NCBI GenBank assembly: GCA_045564915.1
Contig: JBJLGL010000005.1
Location: forward strand, 1-64,000
Length of the DNA: 64,000 bases
From: JAQWRV01 sp045564915
GTDB taxonomy: Bacteria > Pseudomonadota > Alphaproteobacteria > Rhodospirillales > Rhodospirillaceae
Direction: 5' to 3'
The stretch's first letter is position 1. Every line of letters starts with the position of its first letter. A program made the translations under genes and the position numbers. Positions 44,742 through 53,294 of this stretch are shown in pieces. The notes beneath the pieces are model-generated. The model saw nothing but the letters and a program-made list of their open reading frames with translations, did no database searches and was not told the origin of the DNA.

Positions 44742-45164
44742 TCATAAGTCACTTGATCTATCAAGGGTGACCAGCGCTTCTATGCCACTATCTGCTAGCT
44801 TGGCGGCTAGTAGGAGTTTTATGACTTTGGCATCTAAGGTTTCCTCGGCTTCCGGTTCTGTGACAGCATTCACCACAGTATTTAGGCGTTTTCTCATTCT
44901 GCTAATTTTATCTGTTCCGAAAGGACCGGCTGCTATCTCTGGGCCTAACATTATGAAACCAGACCAAGTTGCTAAGTCTAGTAAATAATGGTCAATATCA
45001 TCTTTGGAGTCGCCGAATTCATGTGCCCATTGGTAAAGAATCTGCCTTACACCGCCATCGACACGCCGGATATCAATGCCAAAGGCCGCCCATTCGCGGT
45101 CTAAAACCCGAAAAGCCCATTTACTCTTGCTTCCGAAGCCCAGGAAATCGAGACTAAGAACCAT
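44742..45164 (-). CDS. Small helical protein of unknown function
   Basis: The 140-residue protein begins MVLSLDFLGFGSKSKWAFRV and has a helical middle (QILYQWAHEFGDSKDDIDHY). No signal, membrane segment or cysteine motif is seen. I do not recognise the family. Its start codon overlaps the divergent zinc-ribbon gene's start in the palindrome CATG (45162-45165), so any promoter must lie within the neighbour's coding region. The frame has no in-frame ATG near the start as alternative. Confidence 0.65.
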   Translation of the reverse strand: MVLSLDFLGFGSKSKWAFRVLDREWAAFGIDIRRVDGGVRQILYQWAHEFGDSKDDIDHYLLDLATWSGFIMLGPEIAAGPFGTDKISRMRKRLNTVVNAVTEPEAEETLDAKVIKLLLAAKLADSGIEALVTLDRSSDL

Positions 45165-45351
45165 GATAGATAAACCTAAACAACCGACCCCTGAGTTACC
45201 GCGTAATCAAGAGTGCCGCAAGTGTGGTGCCGTTTTTCGCTGGGAGCCAAGTAATCCAGCAATCAAGACATCGCCTCTTATCGCAAGACTAGTACAACCG
45301 GCTGACAATTGTGATTGCGGTTATGGGCAAGTTGGTCCTTTGAACGCTTGA
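45163..45351 (+). CDS. Small zinc-ribbon-like protein
   Basis: The 62-residue protein has CRKCGAVF near residue 18 and DNCDCGYG near residue 50, giving four or five cysteines arranged as CxxC and CxC, likely to hold one zinc. The middle is variable. The longer open frame upstream overlaps the divergent gene completely and is rejected. Function is unknown; size and cysteine pattern suggest a nucleic-acid or protein-binding zinc ribbon. It ends 20 bases before the convergent modC. Confidence 0.55.
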   Translation: MIDKPKQPTPELPRNQECRKCGAVFRWEPSNPAIKTSPLIARLVQPADNCDCGYGQVGPLNA

Positions 45352-45371
45352 AGAGTGCGACCTGGCTCTAA

Positions 45372-46493
45372 TTAAGACGGGCCTACCCTGTCTTCGTCTA
45401 ATGACACAGCTTTGATCAGGGCATATATGGGCATGTCTTCTTGTAACCCAAGACGTTCCGCCGCTAAACGAGTGACTTGGACCCATAAATGAGCGGGTTT
45501 CTCAGGTGATGCAATATTTACTTGCACTTCTACCACTGGCCTTAGTGGGGACTCTATTATCTTTGAAATAGTGCCGCCTAAGACATTCAGAATACTCAGG
45601 TTTGCAGGGTGCTCTAAGGCTAGAGCTATATCTTTAGGCCGAACTTGAACTCGCACATGTGCACCGTCCTCTAGATTTAATTGTGGTACCAATATGACCT
45701 GCCCCGATAGAGATAACCGCGTTAGCCCGTGGTCTCTTTCGTGGCCGATAACAGTGGCGGCGAGCACTGAGCCCAAATCGTTACCTTCTGCTAGTGGCGA
45801 GAGATGTATTTGGTCTGTAATATCCTCAACGGATCCAAAAGCCTTGATTTTGCCTCCATCCAAGATCGCCATCCACGTTGCTAGCCGACGTATTTCCCCC
45901 AGACTGTGAGATACGTAAAGGATAGGAAGTGAAAGATTATGTCGCAGACTTTCCAGGTAAGGTAAGATTTCCCCCTTATGTACTTCGTCAAGGGCAGCAA
46001 GCGGCTCGTCAAGTAGTAGTAAGCGGGGATTAGCCAGTAATGCTCTGCCAATTGCAACGCGCTGGCTTTCTCCGCCTGATAGGCCTTGGACAGTACGGCC
46101 AAGTAATTCGCCAAGGTCTAGTAGAGAGACAATCGAGTTAAAGTTCAGCGCTTTATTTTCTGGTAGAGGATTAAAACGCTGACCAAACATCAGATTGCCC
46201 TTGACGCTTAGATGGGGAAACAATCGTGTATCCTGGAATACATAACCTATTCTTCGACGTCCTGGTGGTACCCAAGACCCATGCTGCGTGTCACAAAGTA
46301 GGTTTGAACCCACTTGAATGCGGACAAACTCTGGTCTTAGCAAACCAGCAATTATTTTTAATAGGGTCGACTTTCCTGTCCCAGAGCGTCCAAATATGGC
46401 AGTCACTCCTGTATCAGGTGTCTCTAAGTTAATATCAAGGCTAAAGTCCCTATGTTGATCGACAAACCTATATCCAGTTCTAATATCCAACAT
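45372..46493 (-). CDS. modC: Molybdate ABC transporter ATP-binding protein
   Basis: The 373-residue ATPase has Walker A (IFGRSGTGKSTLLK), signature LSGGESQRVAIGRALL, Walker B (RLLLLDEPLAALD) and a His switch (LYVSHS). The C-terminal half holds a TOBE/Mop molybdate-binding domain (about 295-365). The ATG at 46493 is chosen: it lies just after the modB stop and matches the usual ModC start; a longer frame would overlap modB by 40 bases. No modA binding-protein gene or ModE regulator is adjacent. Confidence 0.93.
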   Translation of the reverse strand: MLDIRTGYRFVDQHRDFSLDINLETPDTGVTAIFGRSGTGKSTLLKIIAGLLRPEFVRIQVGSNLLCDTQHGSWVPPGRRRIGYVFQDTRLFPHLSVKGNLMFGQRFNPLPENKALNFNSIVSLLDLGELLGRTVQGLSGGESQRVAIGRALLANPRLLLLDEPLAALDEVHKGEILPYLESLRHNLSLPILYVSHSLGEIRRLATWMAILDGGKIKAFGSVEDITDQIHLSPLAEGNDLGSVLAATVIGHERDHGLTRLSLSGQVILVPQLNLEDGAHVRVQVRPKDIALALEHPANLSILNVLGGTISKIIESPLRPVVEVQVNIASPEKPAHLWVQVTRLAAERLGLQEDMPIYALIKAVSLDEDRVGPS

Positions 46494-46498
46494 ATCAG

Positions 46499-47191
46499 TT
46501 AACCACGCCGCAGAGTTTGTGTTCGTCTGACTAGCCACTCTGACAAGACTAGCGCTCCCGCAGCGAGCAGCAGTGATAATATTACGAGACGCATTGCTAA
46601 AGGGTCACCACCTGGAGTTTGTGTTGCTGTGTATAATGCTAGTGGTAAGGTCTGGCTTTCACCTGGGATGCTTGCAGCAAAAGTAATTGTTGCGCCAAAC
46701 TCTCCTAGTGCCCGCGAGAAAAATAAAAGGGCACCAGTAAAGACCCCTGGCATGACTATCGGTAACGTGACGGCGAAGAAGGCTTGTCTTTTATTGGCAC
46801 CAAGTGTCAGGGCTGCCTCATCCAGGCGAGGATCAACAGTTTCTAAAGCTTGTCTGACTGGCCTTACAAATAAAGGAAACGCTACCACCGATGCAGCAAC
46901 GGCAGCTCCTTGCCAGGTGAACACCAAGCTAATACTGAACCAATCATATAGCCAAATGCCAACAACACCTTGTCGACCTAATAGGACGAGCAATAAATAA
47001 CCAATTACAACGGGTGGAACTACTAGCGGTATATGAATGAGCGCATTAAGCAGAGCCTTACCAGGGAAATCTTTGCGAGCGAGTGCCCACGCACATGTTA
47101 TGGCTACCGGCATAGTCCAAAGTAGACTCCAAAGAGAAACTTTCAAGCTAACTTGAAGGGCCTCTAGTTCCATTTCTGAGAAACCAAACAT
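46499..47191 (-). CDS. modB: Molybdate ABC transporter permease
   Basis: The 230-residue permease has five to six membrane segments, and the ABC-coupling loop is EAALTLGANKRQAFFAVTLP, followed by ALLFFSRALGEFGATITFA as in ModB. It imports molybdate with ModC. The start at 47191 gives MFGFSEMELEALQVSLKVS; an internal ATG at residue 7 is also possible. The upstream gap of 65 bases to the AhpD-like gene has no modA, so the periplasmic binding protein must be encoded elsewhere or come from another system. Confidence 0.92.
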   Translation of the reverse strand: MFGFSEMELEALQVSLKVSLWSLLWTMPVAITCAWALARKDFPGKALLNALIHIPLVVPPVVIGYLLLVLLGRQGVVGIWLYDWFSISLVFTWQGAAVAASVVAFPLFVRPVRQALETVDPRLDEAALTLGANKRQAFFAVTLPIVMPGVFTGALLFFSRALGEFGATITFAASIPGESQTLPLALYTATQTPGGDPLAMRLVILSLLLAAGALVLSEWLVRRTQTLRRG

Positions 47192-47256
47192 ACTATCAGG
47201 CTCCAGATTATTAAGTATTCATTGCCTGCTGCTTAAAAGGTGACCGGATTATGCAT

Positions 47257-47835
47257 TTATGATACGACCATCGGGGAGCCCAGCCTTTCTAAAGCCGAAA
47301 GGGGACTGGCTTCAATGTCCGTTGCGATCGTGGCATTCCATTTGTTGAGGAAGCCGAAGAGCGCGATTATGGAAACAATCTCGCATATTTGATTGTCATC
47401 GTAATATTTTTTCATATCCTCAAACTCGGCGTCAGTGATATCGACAGGAGCATGGCCCGCTCCTTGTGCAACCCTGAGAACAGATCGCTCTGCATCGTTA
47501 AACAGTGGGCTGGTTTCATATTGCCACAAAGCTTTTATCTTTTGTTCGTCCATACCACTCATTTCTGCACCATGCACGGTATGCGACTGACAGTAAGTGC
47601 AACCAGCTGCCGTGCTAGTGATGATTGAAACCATGCGCTTGAGTTCATTAGGAACTAAACCGTCTGATCCATACAATGCCCAAGTCAAGCTAGCTAATGC
47701 TTCCAATAGTCCCGGTACTCTTGCGAGAGTAAGGCCATCATTAGGTTTAAAGCCCATATGCGCTTCGCCGCTCTCTAACTTTTTTCGCACTTCGACGGGT
47801 AAATCATTAATATCGAGCGGCGTAATACGGGGCAT
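47257..47835 (-). CDS. AhpD/CMD-like peroxidase-related enzyme
   Basis: The 192-residue all-helical protein has the carboxymuconolactone-decarboxylase-type motif STAAGCTYCQSHTVHGAEM (C-x-x-C-x-x-x-H), the redox centre of AhpD-like alkylhydroperoxidases. The start MPRITPLDINDLP matches the peroxidase-related subgroup. It probably reduces peroxides or acts as a disulfide reductase; the electron donor is unknown. It lies 26 bases downstream of sseA on the same strand. Confidence 0.88.
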   Translation of the reverse strand: MPRITPLDINDLPVEVRKKLESGEAHMGFKPNDGLTLARVPGLLEALASLTWALYGSDGLVPNELKRMVSIITSTAAGCTYCQSHTVHGAEMSGMDEQKIKALWQYETSPLFNDAERSVLRVAQGAGHAPVDITDAEFEDMKKYYDDNQICEIVSIIALFGFLNKWNATIATDIEASPLSALERLGSPMVVS

Positions 47836-47861
47836 GTTACGTCTCCAGCTTTTTTAGTTAG

Positions 47862-48731
47862 TTAGCTCGTGGGTCCTGTTGCGATAGGTGTGTCCGGATC
47901 ACTTGCCCAGTCCACCCACGAGCCGTCATAAATTGATACATCTGTTTTACCCAGTAGGTAAGCGGCTAGAGCGATGGTGCATGCAGTAACCCCAGAACCG
48001 CAGCTAGTGGTTATTGGCCTAGTTAAATCAACGCCAGCGCAGTCAAAGTGTTCCTTAAGCTGTGTTTCGGACGCTAAGGTCTTTTCAGCAGAGTCAAAAA
48101 GATCCGTATAGGGTATGTTTATACTACCAGGAATATGTCCTGCTCTAAGACCAGGCCTTGGTTCAGGGTCTGTCCCGGCGAAGCGGCCTGCAGAGCGGGC
48201 ATCTATCACCTGATAGGCTTGTGTAGCAATGTTGGCCAGCATGTCAGCCTTTGACATGACTTGGCCCAAAGCCTCTCTTTTCGCTGTGAAGCTTTTTTTC
48301 TGACGTATTGGAAGTGTTTGGGTGAGTGGGTGGCCCTCCATTTCCCACCTTACTAGTCCGCCATTCAAGACAGATACCATGTCATGCCCAAATGCTTTGA
48401 ACATCCACCAAACCCGGGCCGCTGCACATCCCCCACCCATGCTATCGTATGCGATAACATGTGACTCATTACCTATACCCAGTAGCCCAATTTTTGAGTC
48501 AAAAACTGCTGAAGTTGGCATGCTATGATCTTGGCCAGAGTCGCAATCAGCGATCTCATTAATATCGAAAAAGACAGAACCAGGTATGTGTCTTTGGCTG
48601 AACTGTTTCTTTGCCGGTGCGGTACCCCCTGGTACGAAGAATGAGGCATCCACAATAGCTATATTTGGCTTATCTAGGTTTTCTGCAAGCCAACTTGCAG
48701 AGACTAGAGTTTTCTGTTTTGCATGATTCAT
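47862..48731 (-). CDS. sseA: 3-mercaptopyruvate/thiosulfate sulfurtransferase
   Basis: The 289-residue protein has two rhodanese domains. The N-terminal one is inactive; the C-terminal one carries the loop TSCGSGVTACTIALA, whose CGSGVTA form is typical of 3-mercaptopyruvate sulfurtransferase. It moves sulfur from mercaptopyruvate to acceptors such as cyanide or thiols. cysK lies 26 bases upstream in the same direction, so this is a small cysteine-sulfur unit together with the AhpD-like gene. Confidence 0.94.
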   Translation of the reverse strand: MNHAKQKTLVSASWLAENLDKPNIAIVDASFFVPGGTAPAKKQFSQRHIPGSVFFDINEIADCDSGQDHSMPTSAVFDSKIGLLGIGNESHVIAYDSMGGGCAAARVWWMFKAFGHDMVSVLNGGLVRWEMEGHPLTQTLPIRQKKSFTAKREALGQVMSKADMLANIATQAYQVIDARSAGRFAGTDPEPRPGLRAGHIPGSINIPYTDLFDSAEKTLASETQLKEHFDCAGVDLTRPITTSCGSGVTACTIALAAYLLGKTDVSIYDGSWVDWASDPDTPIATGPTS

Positions 48732-48757
48732 TTAGGGCTGCCCTTTGTCATGGCCAG

Positions 48758-49756
48758 TCATTTATTGCTGTCTATCCATGGCGGAATAGGTAGGTCTCTA
48801 GAGGAAAGGAAATCGGGATTAAAAATCTTGCTTTGATAGCGGCTTCCATAGTCGCACAAGATAGTAACAATATTTGCTCCTGGCCCTAATTTTTGGCCTA
48901 TTCGAATTGCTGCGGCAACGTTAATTCCTGTTGACCCCCCCATGACAAGCCCGTCGTGCAGTACAAGATTGTAGATAGTATCAAGGGCTTCCGGATCAAG
49001 GATCCTCTCGGCATCATCCAGAGGTGCGTCTTTGAGATTAAGGGTGACCCGGCCCTGGCCAATTCCTTCTGTGATAGAATCGCCTTCAGAGGTCAGATTT
49101 CCTGTCTTAATAAAATCGTGGATAACGGAGCCACCGGGGTCGGCGGCTACGGTCAGAATCTTTTTAGAGCGTTCTTTTAGCGCGATAGCGACTCCGGCAA
49201 GGGTGCCGCCAGTCCCAACAGCAGTGGTAAATGCATCGACTTTGCCATCAAGCGCATCCCATATTTCTGGACCTGTAGTCTGGATGTGCCCATCCCGATT
49301 AGCAGTGTTATCAAACTGATTACAGAAATAGCCACCAATTTCCTCTGCTAGCCGTCTTGCGAAATGGACGTAATTATTGGGGTCTTTGAAAGGGACCGCT
49401 GGCACCTCGCGTAAGTTAGCACCGCAGGCGCGGACAGTGTCTTTCTTTTCTTGGGACTGGTTGTCGGGCATAACGATGATAGATTTATAACCTAGGGCGT
49501 TTCCGACTAGAGCTACACCTATGCCAGTATTCCCGCCGGTTGCTTCGATCAATGTGTCTCCAGGCTTTATCAAGCCCCTCTCTTCTGCATCACGAATCAT
49601 GAATAGTGCGGCTCTGTCCTTAACGGAACCACCCGGGTTCATAAATTCAGCTTTACCATAAATATTGGCACCCGAGACTTCAGATGGCCAAGAAAGCCGG
49701 ATCAGAGGCGTCTTACCGATAGCATTAATAAAATTGCTGCGAACAGGTGTTTTCAT
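48758..49756 (-). CDS. cysK: Cysteine synthase (O-acetylserine sulfhydrylase family)
   Basis: The 332-residue PLP enzyme has PLP-lysine in NPGGSVKDRAALFMI, the substrate loop EATGGNTGIGVALV and the phosphate-binding GTGGTLAGVAIAL. The tail SRYQSKIFNPDFL matches CysK-type enzymes. It makes cysteine from O-acetylserine and sulfide, which ties in with the serine genes at 30-33 kb. Its distance from typical CysK leaves a cystathionine-beta-synthase-like use possible. It is the first gene of cysK-sseA-AhpD-like, with a 245-base AT-rich region upstream. Confidence 0.92.
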   Translation of the reverse strand: MKTPVRSNFINAIGKTPLIRLSWPSEVSGANIYGKAEFMNPGGSVKDRAALFMIRDAEERGLIKPGDTLIEATGGNTGIGVALVGNALGYKSIIVMPDNQSQEKKDTVRACGANLREVPAVPFKDPNNYVHFARRLAEEIGGYFCNQFDNTANRDGHIQTTGPEIWDALDGKVDAFTTAVGTGGTLAGVAIALKERSKKILTVAADPGGSVIHDFIKTGNLTSEGDSITEGIGQGRVTLNLKDAPLDDAERILDPEALDTIYNLVLHDGLVMGGSTGINVAAAIRIGQKLGPGANIVTILCDYGSRYQSKIFNPDFLSSRDLPIPPWIDSNK

Positions 49757-49945
49757 ATTTGATCACAAGGGATTGATTAGCGTGAGCAGCACCATAGCTG
49801 ATGACAGGTAAACAGGAAATGCCGACCAAATCACGAGATTAAACTGAAAAAAGGAGGACGGCATTACATCTATGCAGCGATCTTGTTTTTCTGCCAGTAC
49901 TTCAATGCTATAGGGATTTTAAGCTTATATTGTATGAAAAATATT

Positions 49946-49973
49946 ATTAAATACCAATACACTATAGTGTAAA
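49946..49973 (-). promoter_or_regulatory. Candidate cysK promoter with overlapping palindrome
   Basis: On the minus strand TTTACA (49973-49968), a 16-base spacer and TTTAAT (49951-49946) resemble a housekeeping promoter reading towards cysK with a leader of about 180 bases. A perfect 14-base palindrome TACACTATAGTGTA (49958-49971) overlaps the -35 element and could be an operator. The whole 245-base gap is AT-rich; nothing else was seen in it. Confidence 0.4.
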
Positions 49974-50001
49974 CTTAATAAATAAATTTAATATTATTCT
50001 A

Positions 50002-51258
50002 TTAGATAAATCTGTTTAGACAGAGGCCTTCTAAATCGATTTCAGGAGTGCGACTGGAAATCAGATCAGCTATCACCTGGGCTGACCCAGCTGCCATAGT
50101 CCATCCTAGAGTTCCATGTCCAGCATTAAGGAATAGATTTTCATAGGGCGTGGAACCAATAATCGGCACGGAATCAGGGGTGGCTGGGCGTAGGCCAGCC
50201 CACGCTTGGATCTGATCATAATCTGCCGCTCTAGGAAATAATGCACGCGCTCCAGATACGATTGGTTGCATGCGGTTTGGATTGATGGAGCGGTCCCAGC
50301 CGACCAATTCTGCTGTGCCACCCGCTCGGATGCGGTTACCTATGCGAGTAATAACCATGAACCTGGACTCATCCGTAATGCTATGCTTTGGCGCTGCTTC
50401 GATATCCTTTATTTCTGCCGTAAGGGAATATCCCTTAGCCGGATAGATGGGTACCGATAGGCCCAAGGGTTTTAGTAGGCTGGCCGTATCGCTGCCCAGA
50501 CTAATAACGAAAGCATCTGCCTCAATAATGCCTGCTGATGTCTCAATGTTGACTATGTTACCGTTCTTAGCCGTCATACTCCTAACGATCGTATCAAATC
50601 TAAAATCAACCCCTTGTTTTTTTGCTAGGCCGGTCAATGTTTTGGAAAAGACATGTGCATCTCCTGTTTCATCATTGGGGCTTAATATGCCTCCCTCGAA
50701 GCGATCATTTGAATAATGAAGGGCGGGTTCCTCTGCTAGAACGCCTTCGCGGCTAAGGATATTTTGTGTTATCCCCCGATCTGAGAGCCATAACGCTAAT
50801 TCCTTAGCCTCACCTAAGGCTTTTTTGTCATGGTACAAATATAGAAGGCCTCCTGTGGTTTGGTCATATTGGAGATTATAGCGTTGACGCAGTGCCCTCA
50901 GGACTTCGCGACTGTAGAGCGATAATCTCAATGCTCTTTGCATGTTCTGACTAAAGTTCGCTGAAGTGCAGTTCGTTAGAAAGCGAAAACACCATCCCCA
51001 TAATGCTGGATCCCAGCGTATTGGGTTAATCCGTAAGGGTGCATCCCGTCTGAACATCAGAGATAGGGCTTTTAGTGGCATCTGCGCTGTCGCCCAAGGT
51101 GGAGTGTGGGAAGCAGAAATCTGTCCGCCGTTGGCAAAGCTAGTCTCCATAGCCGGCCCTGGCTGGCGGTCTATGACTGTGACAGTGTGACCGTCCGCTG
51201 CAATAGCCTGGGCGGCAGTGACTCCTATAACACCCGCACCGAGGACGGCAACTTTCAC
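50002..51258 (-). CDS. dadA: D-amino acid dehydrogenase
   Basis: The 418-residue FAD enzyme has the dinucleotide-binding motif VLGAGVIGVTAAQAIAADG, then ETSFANGGQISASHTPPWA as in DadA, and the C-terminal FAD segment NLFLNAGHGTLGWTMAAGS. It oxidises D-amino acids (D-alanine in E. coli) to keto acids at the membrane. No alr (alanine racemase) gene accompanies it, but a racemase-family gene lies 8 kb away. It is divergent from nnr. Confidence 0.94.
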   Translation of the reverse strand: MKVAVLGAGVIGVTAAQAIAADGHTVTVIDRQPGPAMETSFANGGQISASHTPPWATAQMPLKALSLMFRRDAPLRINPIRWDPALWGWCFRFLTNCTSANFSQNMQRALRLSLYSREVLRALRQRYNLQYDQTTGGLLYLYHDKKALGEAKELALWLSDRGITQNILSREGVLAEEPALHYSNDRFEGGILSPNDETGDAHVFSKTLTGLAKKQGVDFRFDTIVRSMTAKNGNIVNIETSAGIIEADAFVISLGSDTASLLKPLGLSVPIYPAKGYSLTAEIKDIEAAPKHSITDESRFMVITRIGNRIRAGGTAELVGWDRSINPNRMQPIVSGARALFPRAADYDQIQAWAGLRPATPDSVPIIGSTPYENLFLNAGHGTLGWTMAAGSAQVIADLISSRTPEIDLEGLCLNRFI

Positions 51259-51420
51259 TGTGAGCCGCCGACATGCATGCAGACCAAAAGCATCTGGACT
51301 TGGGAAATTGTGCGGTAAAGGGCTATCATTCGCTCCATATATAAAAGATATACGTAGCCTTAACCATATTGTTCGGGCATTTGAAGTAGGTTATATTATT
51401 TAATAATAGTGAGCTATCTA

Positions 51421-52917
51421 ATGCCGAACTCCTTTCATATTCTAGGCAATGAAGTCCTCGGTGTTGCTCAAATGTACGCTGCTGACGCAGCCGCTGTGGC
51501 CTCAGGCATCCAAAGTTTGTCTCTGATGGAATTAGCTGGAATGAGCTGCGCGCGCGAAATACGCCAGCAATTTAGCCGCTGCCGAACAGCAATCTTATGT
51601 GGGCCAGGTAACAATGGTGGCGATGGGTTTGTTATCGCAAGGTACCTTCAGAGGGCTGGTTGGCCGATAAAGGTTGGTCTATTGGGGAAAATTGAGGACC
51701 TAAAGGGGGATGCAGCGACCAATGCCAAACGCTGGCAAGAGGATGGGGGAGAAATAAATCCCTTAAGCACCGATCTGCTAGTTTGGTCTAATCTCGTTGT
51801 TGATGCACTTTTCGGAGCTGGTTTGGTGCGGCCCCTCCAAGGGCCGGCCAGGAGCCTGGTTCTCGCTTTACTAGATTCTGGACTTCAATGCGTGGCCATT
51901 GATATGCCTAGTGGAGTAAGCGGTGATACAGGTGAGATACTTGGTGGGGATGCGGGTACAGCAACTCGGTGTGATTTAACCATAACCTTTTTCCGGCATA
52001 AGCCTGGGCATTTGCTTTGCCCCGGACGAGATCTCTGTGGCCGCGTCGTAGTAGCAGACATTGGTATCCCTGAAACGGTTCTAAAAGGCATTAGACCCAA
52101 TACCACTGTTATTGGGTATAGATTGGCAAACAGAATACCAACCCCTGGTCCTGCGGATCACAAATATACCAGGGGACATGTTTTATTGTTTGGCAGCATA
52201 GCAATGAGCGGTGCCATCCGGCTTGGTGCAGCTGCAGCGCGACGTATTGGTGCCGGTCTTGTCACTGTTGTAGCCCCGCAGGATTCTGCGGCCACATATC
52301 GGCAGGGGGCCCCAGGCTTAATATTTGAGGCGTTGGAATTGGATGAACCAACAACTAGAGTTTTGGCTGATTCTCGCCAAAACGTAGTTCTAATTGGTCC
52401 TGGTCTTGGGGTAGGTGAGGTTACCCGAGAACGGGTAATTGATGTTCTTGCCACAGATAGGGCGGTTGTTGTCGATGCAGATGGTTTGACCAGTTTTGCT
52501 GATAACCCTGATGCCCTCTTTGAAGCCATAAGATCTTCTCCTGGAGAAGTTGTACTCACTCCTCATAACGGCGAGTTCGTTAAGTTGTTCGGTCTTGATG
52601 GGGACTCTAATCGCTTAAGCCAGTGCCGTGCCGCTGCGGCAAAAAGTGGCGCTATTGTGCTGTTAAAAGGCAGTGATACAGTAATAGCTTGTACAGACGG
52701 CACTGCCGCGATCCTAGCAAAAGCGCCAGGCTGGCTCGCGACAGCTGGCTCTGGGGACGTCTTGGCCGGCATTATTGCAGGGCTTTTAGCCCAAGGTTTC
52801 GACGCATGGTTCGCGGCTTGCACAGGTGCTTCCGTACATGGCGCGGCAGCTAACTTGGCTGGACCAGGCCTTATTGCTGAGGATATTATTGAAAATATTT
52901 CGGGTGTTCTCGGTTAA
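51421..52917 (+). CDS. nnr: Bifunctional NAD(P)H-hydrate epimerase / ADP-dependent dehydratase
   Basis: The 498-residue protein repairs hydrated NAD(P)H. The N-terminal YjeF domain (about 10-210) has AILCGPGNNGGDGFVIARYL and VDALFGAGLVRPLQGPA. The C-terminal ribokinase-like domain (about 225-495) has HVLLFGSIAMSGAIRLGA, LTPHNGEFVKLFG and GSGDVLAGIIAGLL. Neither the ATG at 51421 nor a GTG four codons upstream has a good ribosome-binding site; the ATG is taken. Confidence 0.95.
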   Translation: MPNSFHILGNEVLGVAQMYAADAAAVASGIQSLSLMELAGMSCAREIRQQFSRCRTAILCGPGNNGGDGFVIARYLQRAGWPIKVGLLGKIEDLKGDAATNAKRWQEDGGEINPLSTDLLVWSNLVVDALFGAGLVRPLQGPARSLVLALLDSGLQCVAIDMPSGVSGDTGEILGGDAGTATRCDLTITFFRHKPGHLLCPGRDLCGRVVVADIGIPETVLKGIRPNTTVIGYRLANRIPTPGPADHKYTRGHVLLFGSIAMSGAIRLGAAAARRIGAGLVTVVAPQDSAATYRQGAPGLIFEALELDEPTTRVLADSRQNVVLIGPGLGVGEVTRERVIDVLATDRAVVVDADGLTSFADNPDALFEAIRSSPGEVVLTPHNGEFVKLFGLDGDSNRLSQCRAAAAKSGAIVLLKGSDTVIACTDGTAAILAKAPGWLATAGSGDVLAGIIAGLLAQGFDAWFAACTGASVHGAAANLAGPGLIAEDIIENISGVLG

Positions 52918-53020
52918 TTCCATTGCTCTATGCTTGGGTGTTGCCTATTTTCCGCGATCCCATTAAATGGGGGTGGCACTGAGGGCATAGCTCCTTCCAA
53001 AGCTTTATTTTAACTGATGG

Positions 53021-53107
53021 GCGGGTGTGGCGGAATTGGTAGACGCGCTGGCTTTAGGTGCCAGTGCCCGTAAGGGCGTGGGGGTTCAAGTCCCTTCACC
53101 CGCACCA
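53021..53107 (+). tRNA. tRNA-Leu (UAG)
   Basis: An 87-base cloverleaf has acceptor arms GCGGGTG and CACCCGC, anticodon stem CTGGC/GCCAG with loop TTTAGGT (anticodon TAG), a long variable arm as expected for Leu, a GGTTCAAGTCC T-arm, and an encoded CCA end. It reads CUA and, by wobble, other CUN codons. It lies upstream of tig with no gene between. Confidence 0.97.
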
Positions 53108-53294
53108 ATTGTGTTAAGCAGGTAAGGGCGGATAGATATGCTGTCAGGTACTGGAGCAGATAAGGATTGTTATGGCTAATGTAAGGCACTTTACATAATT
53201 TGCATGGGCAGGGATTGGTACAAACATTCGGCGTTTAAATCTAAAACGAGATAACCTCGTGAAAACGATTTAACGCAGACCTAAGGGTATAGCG

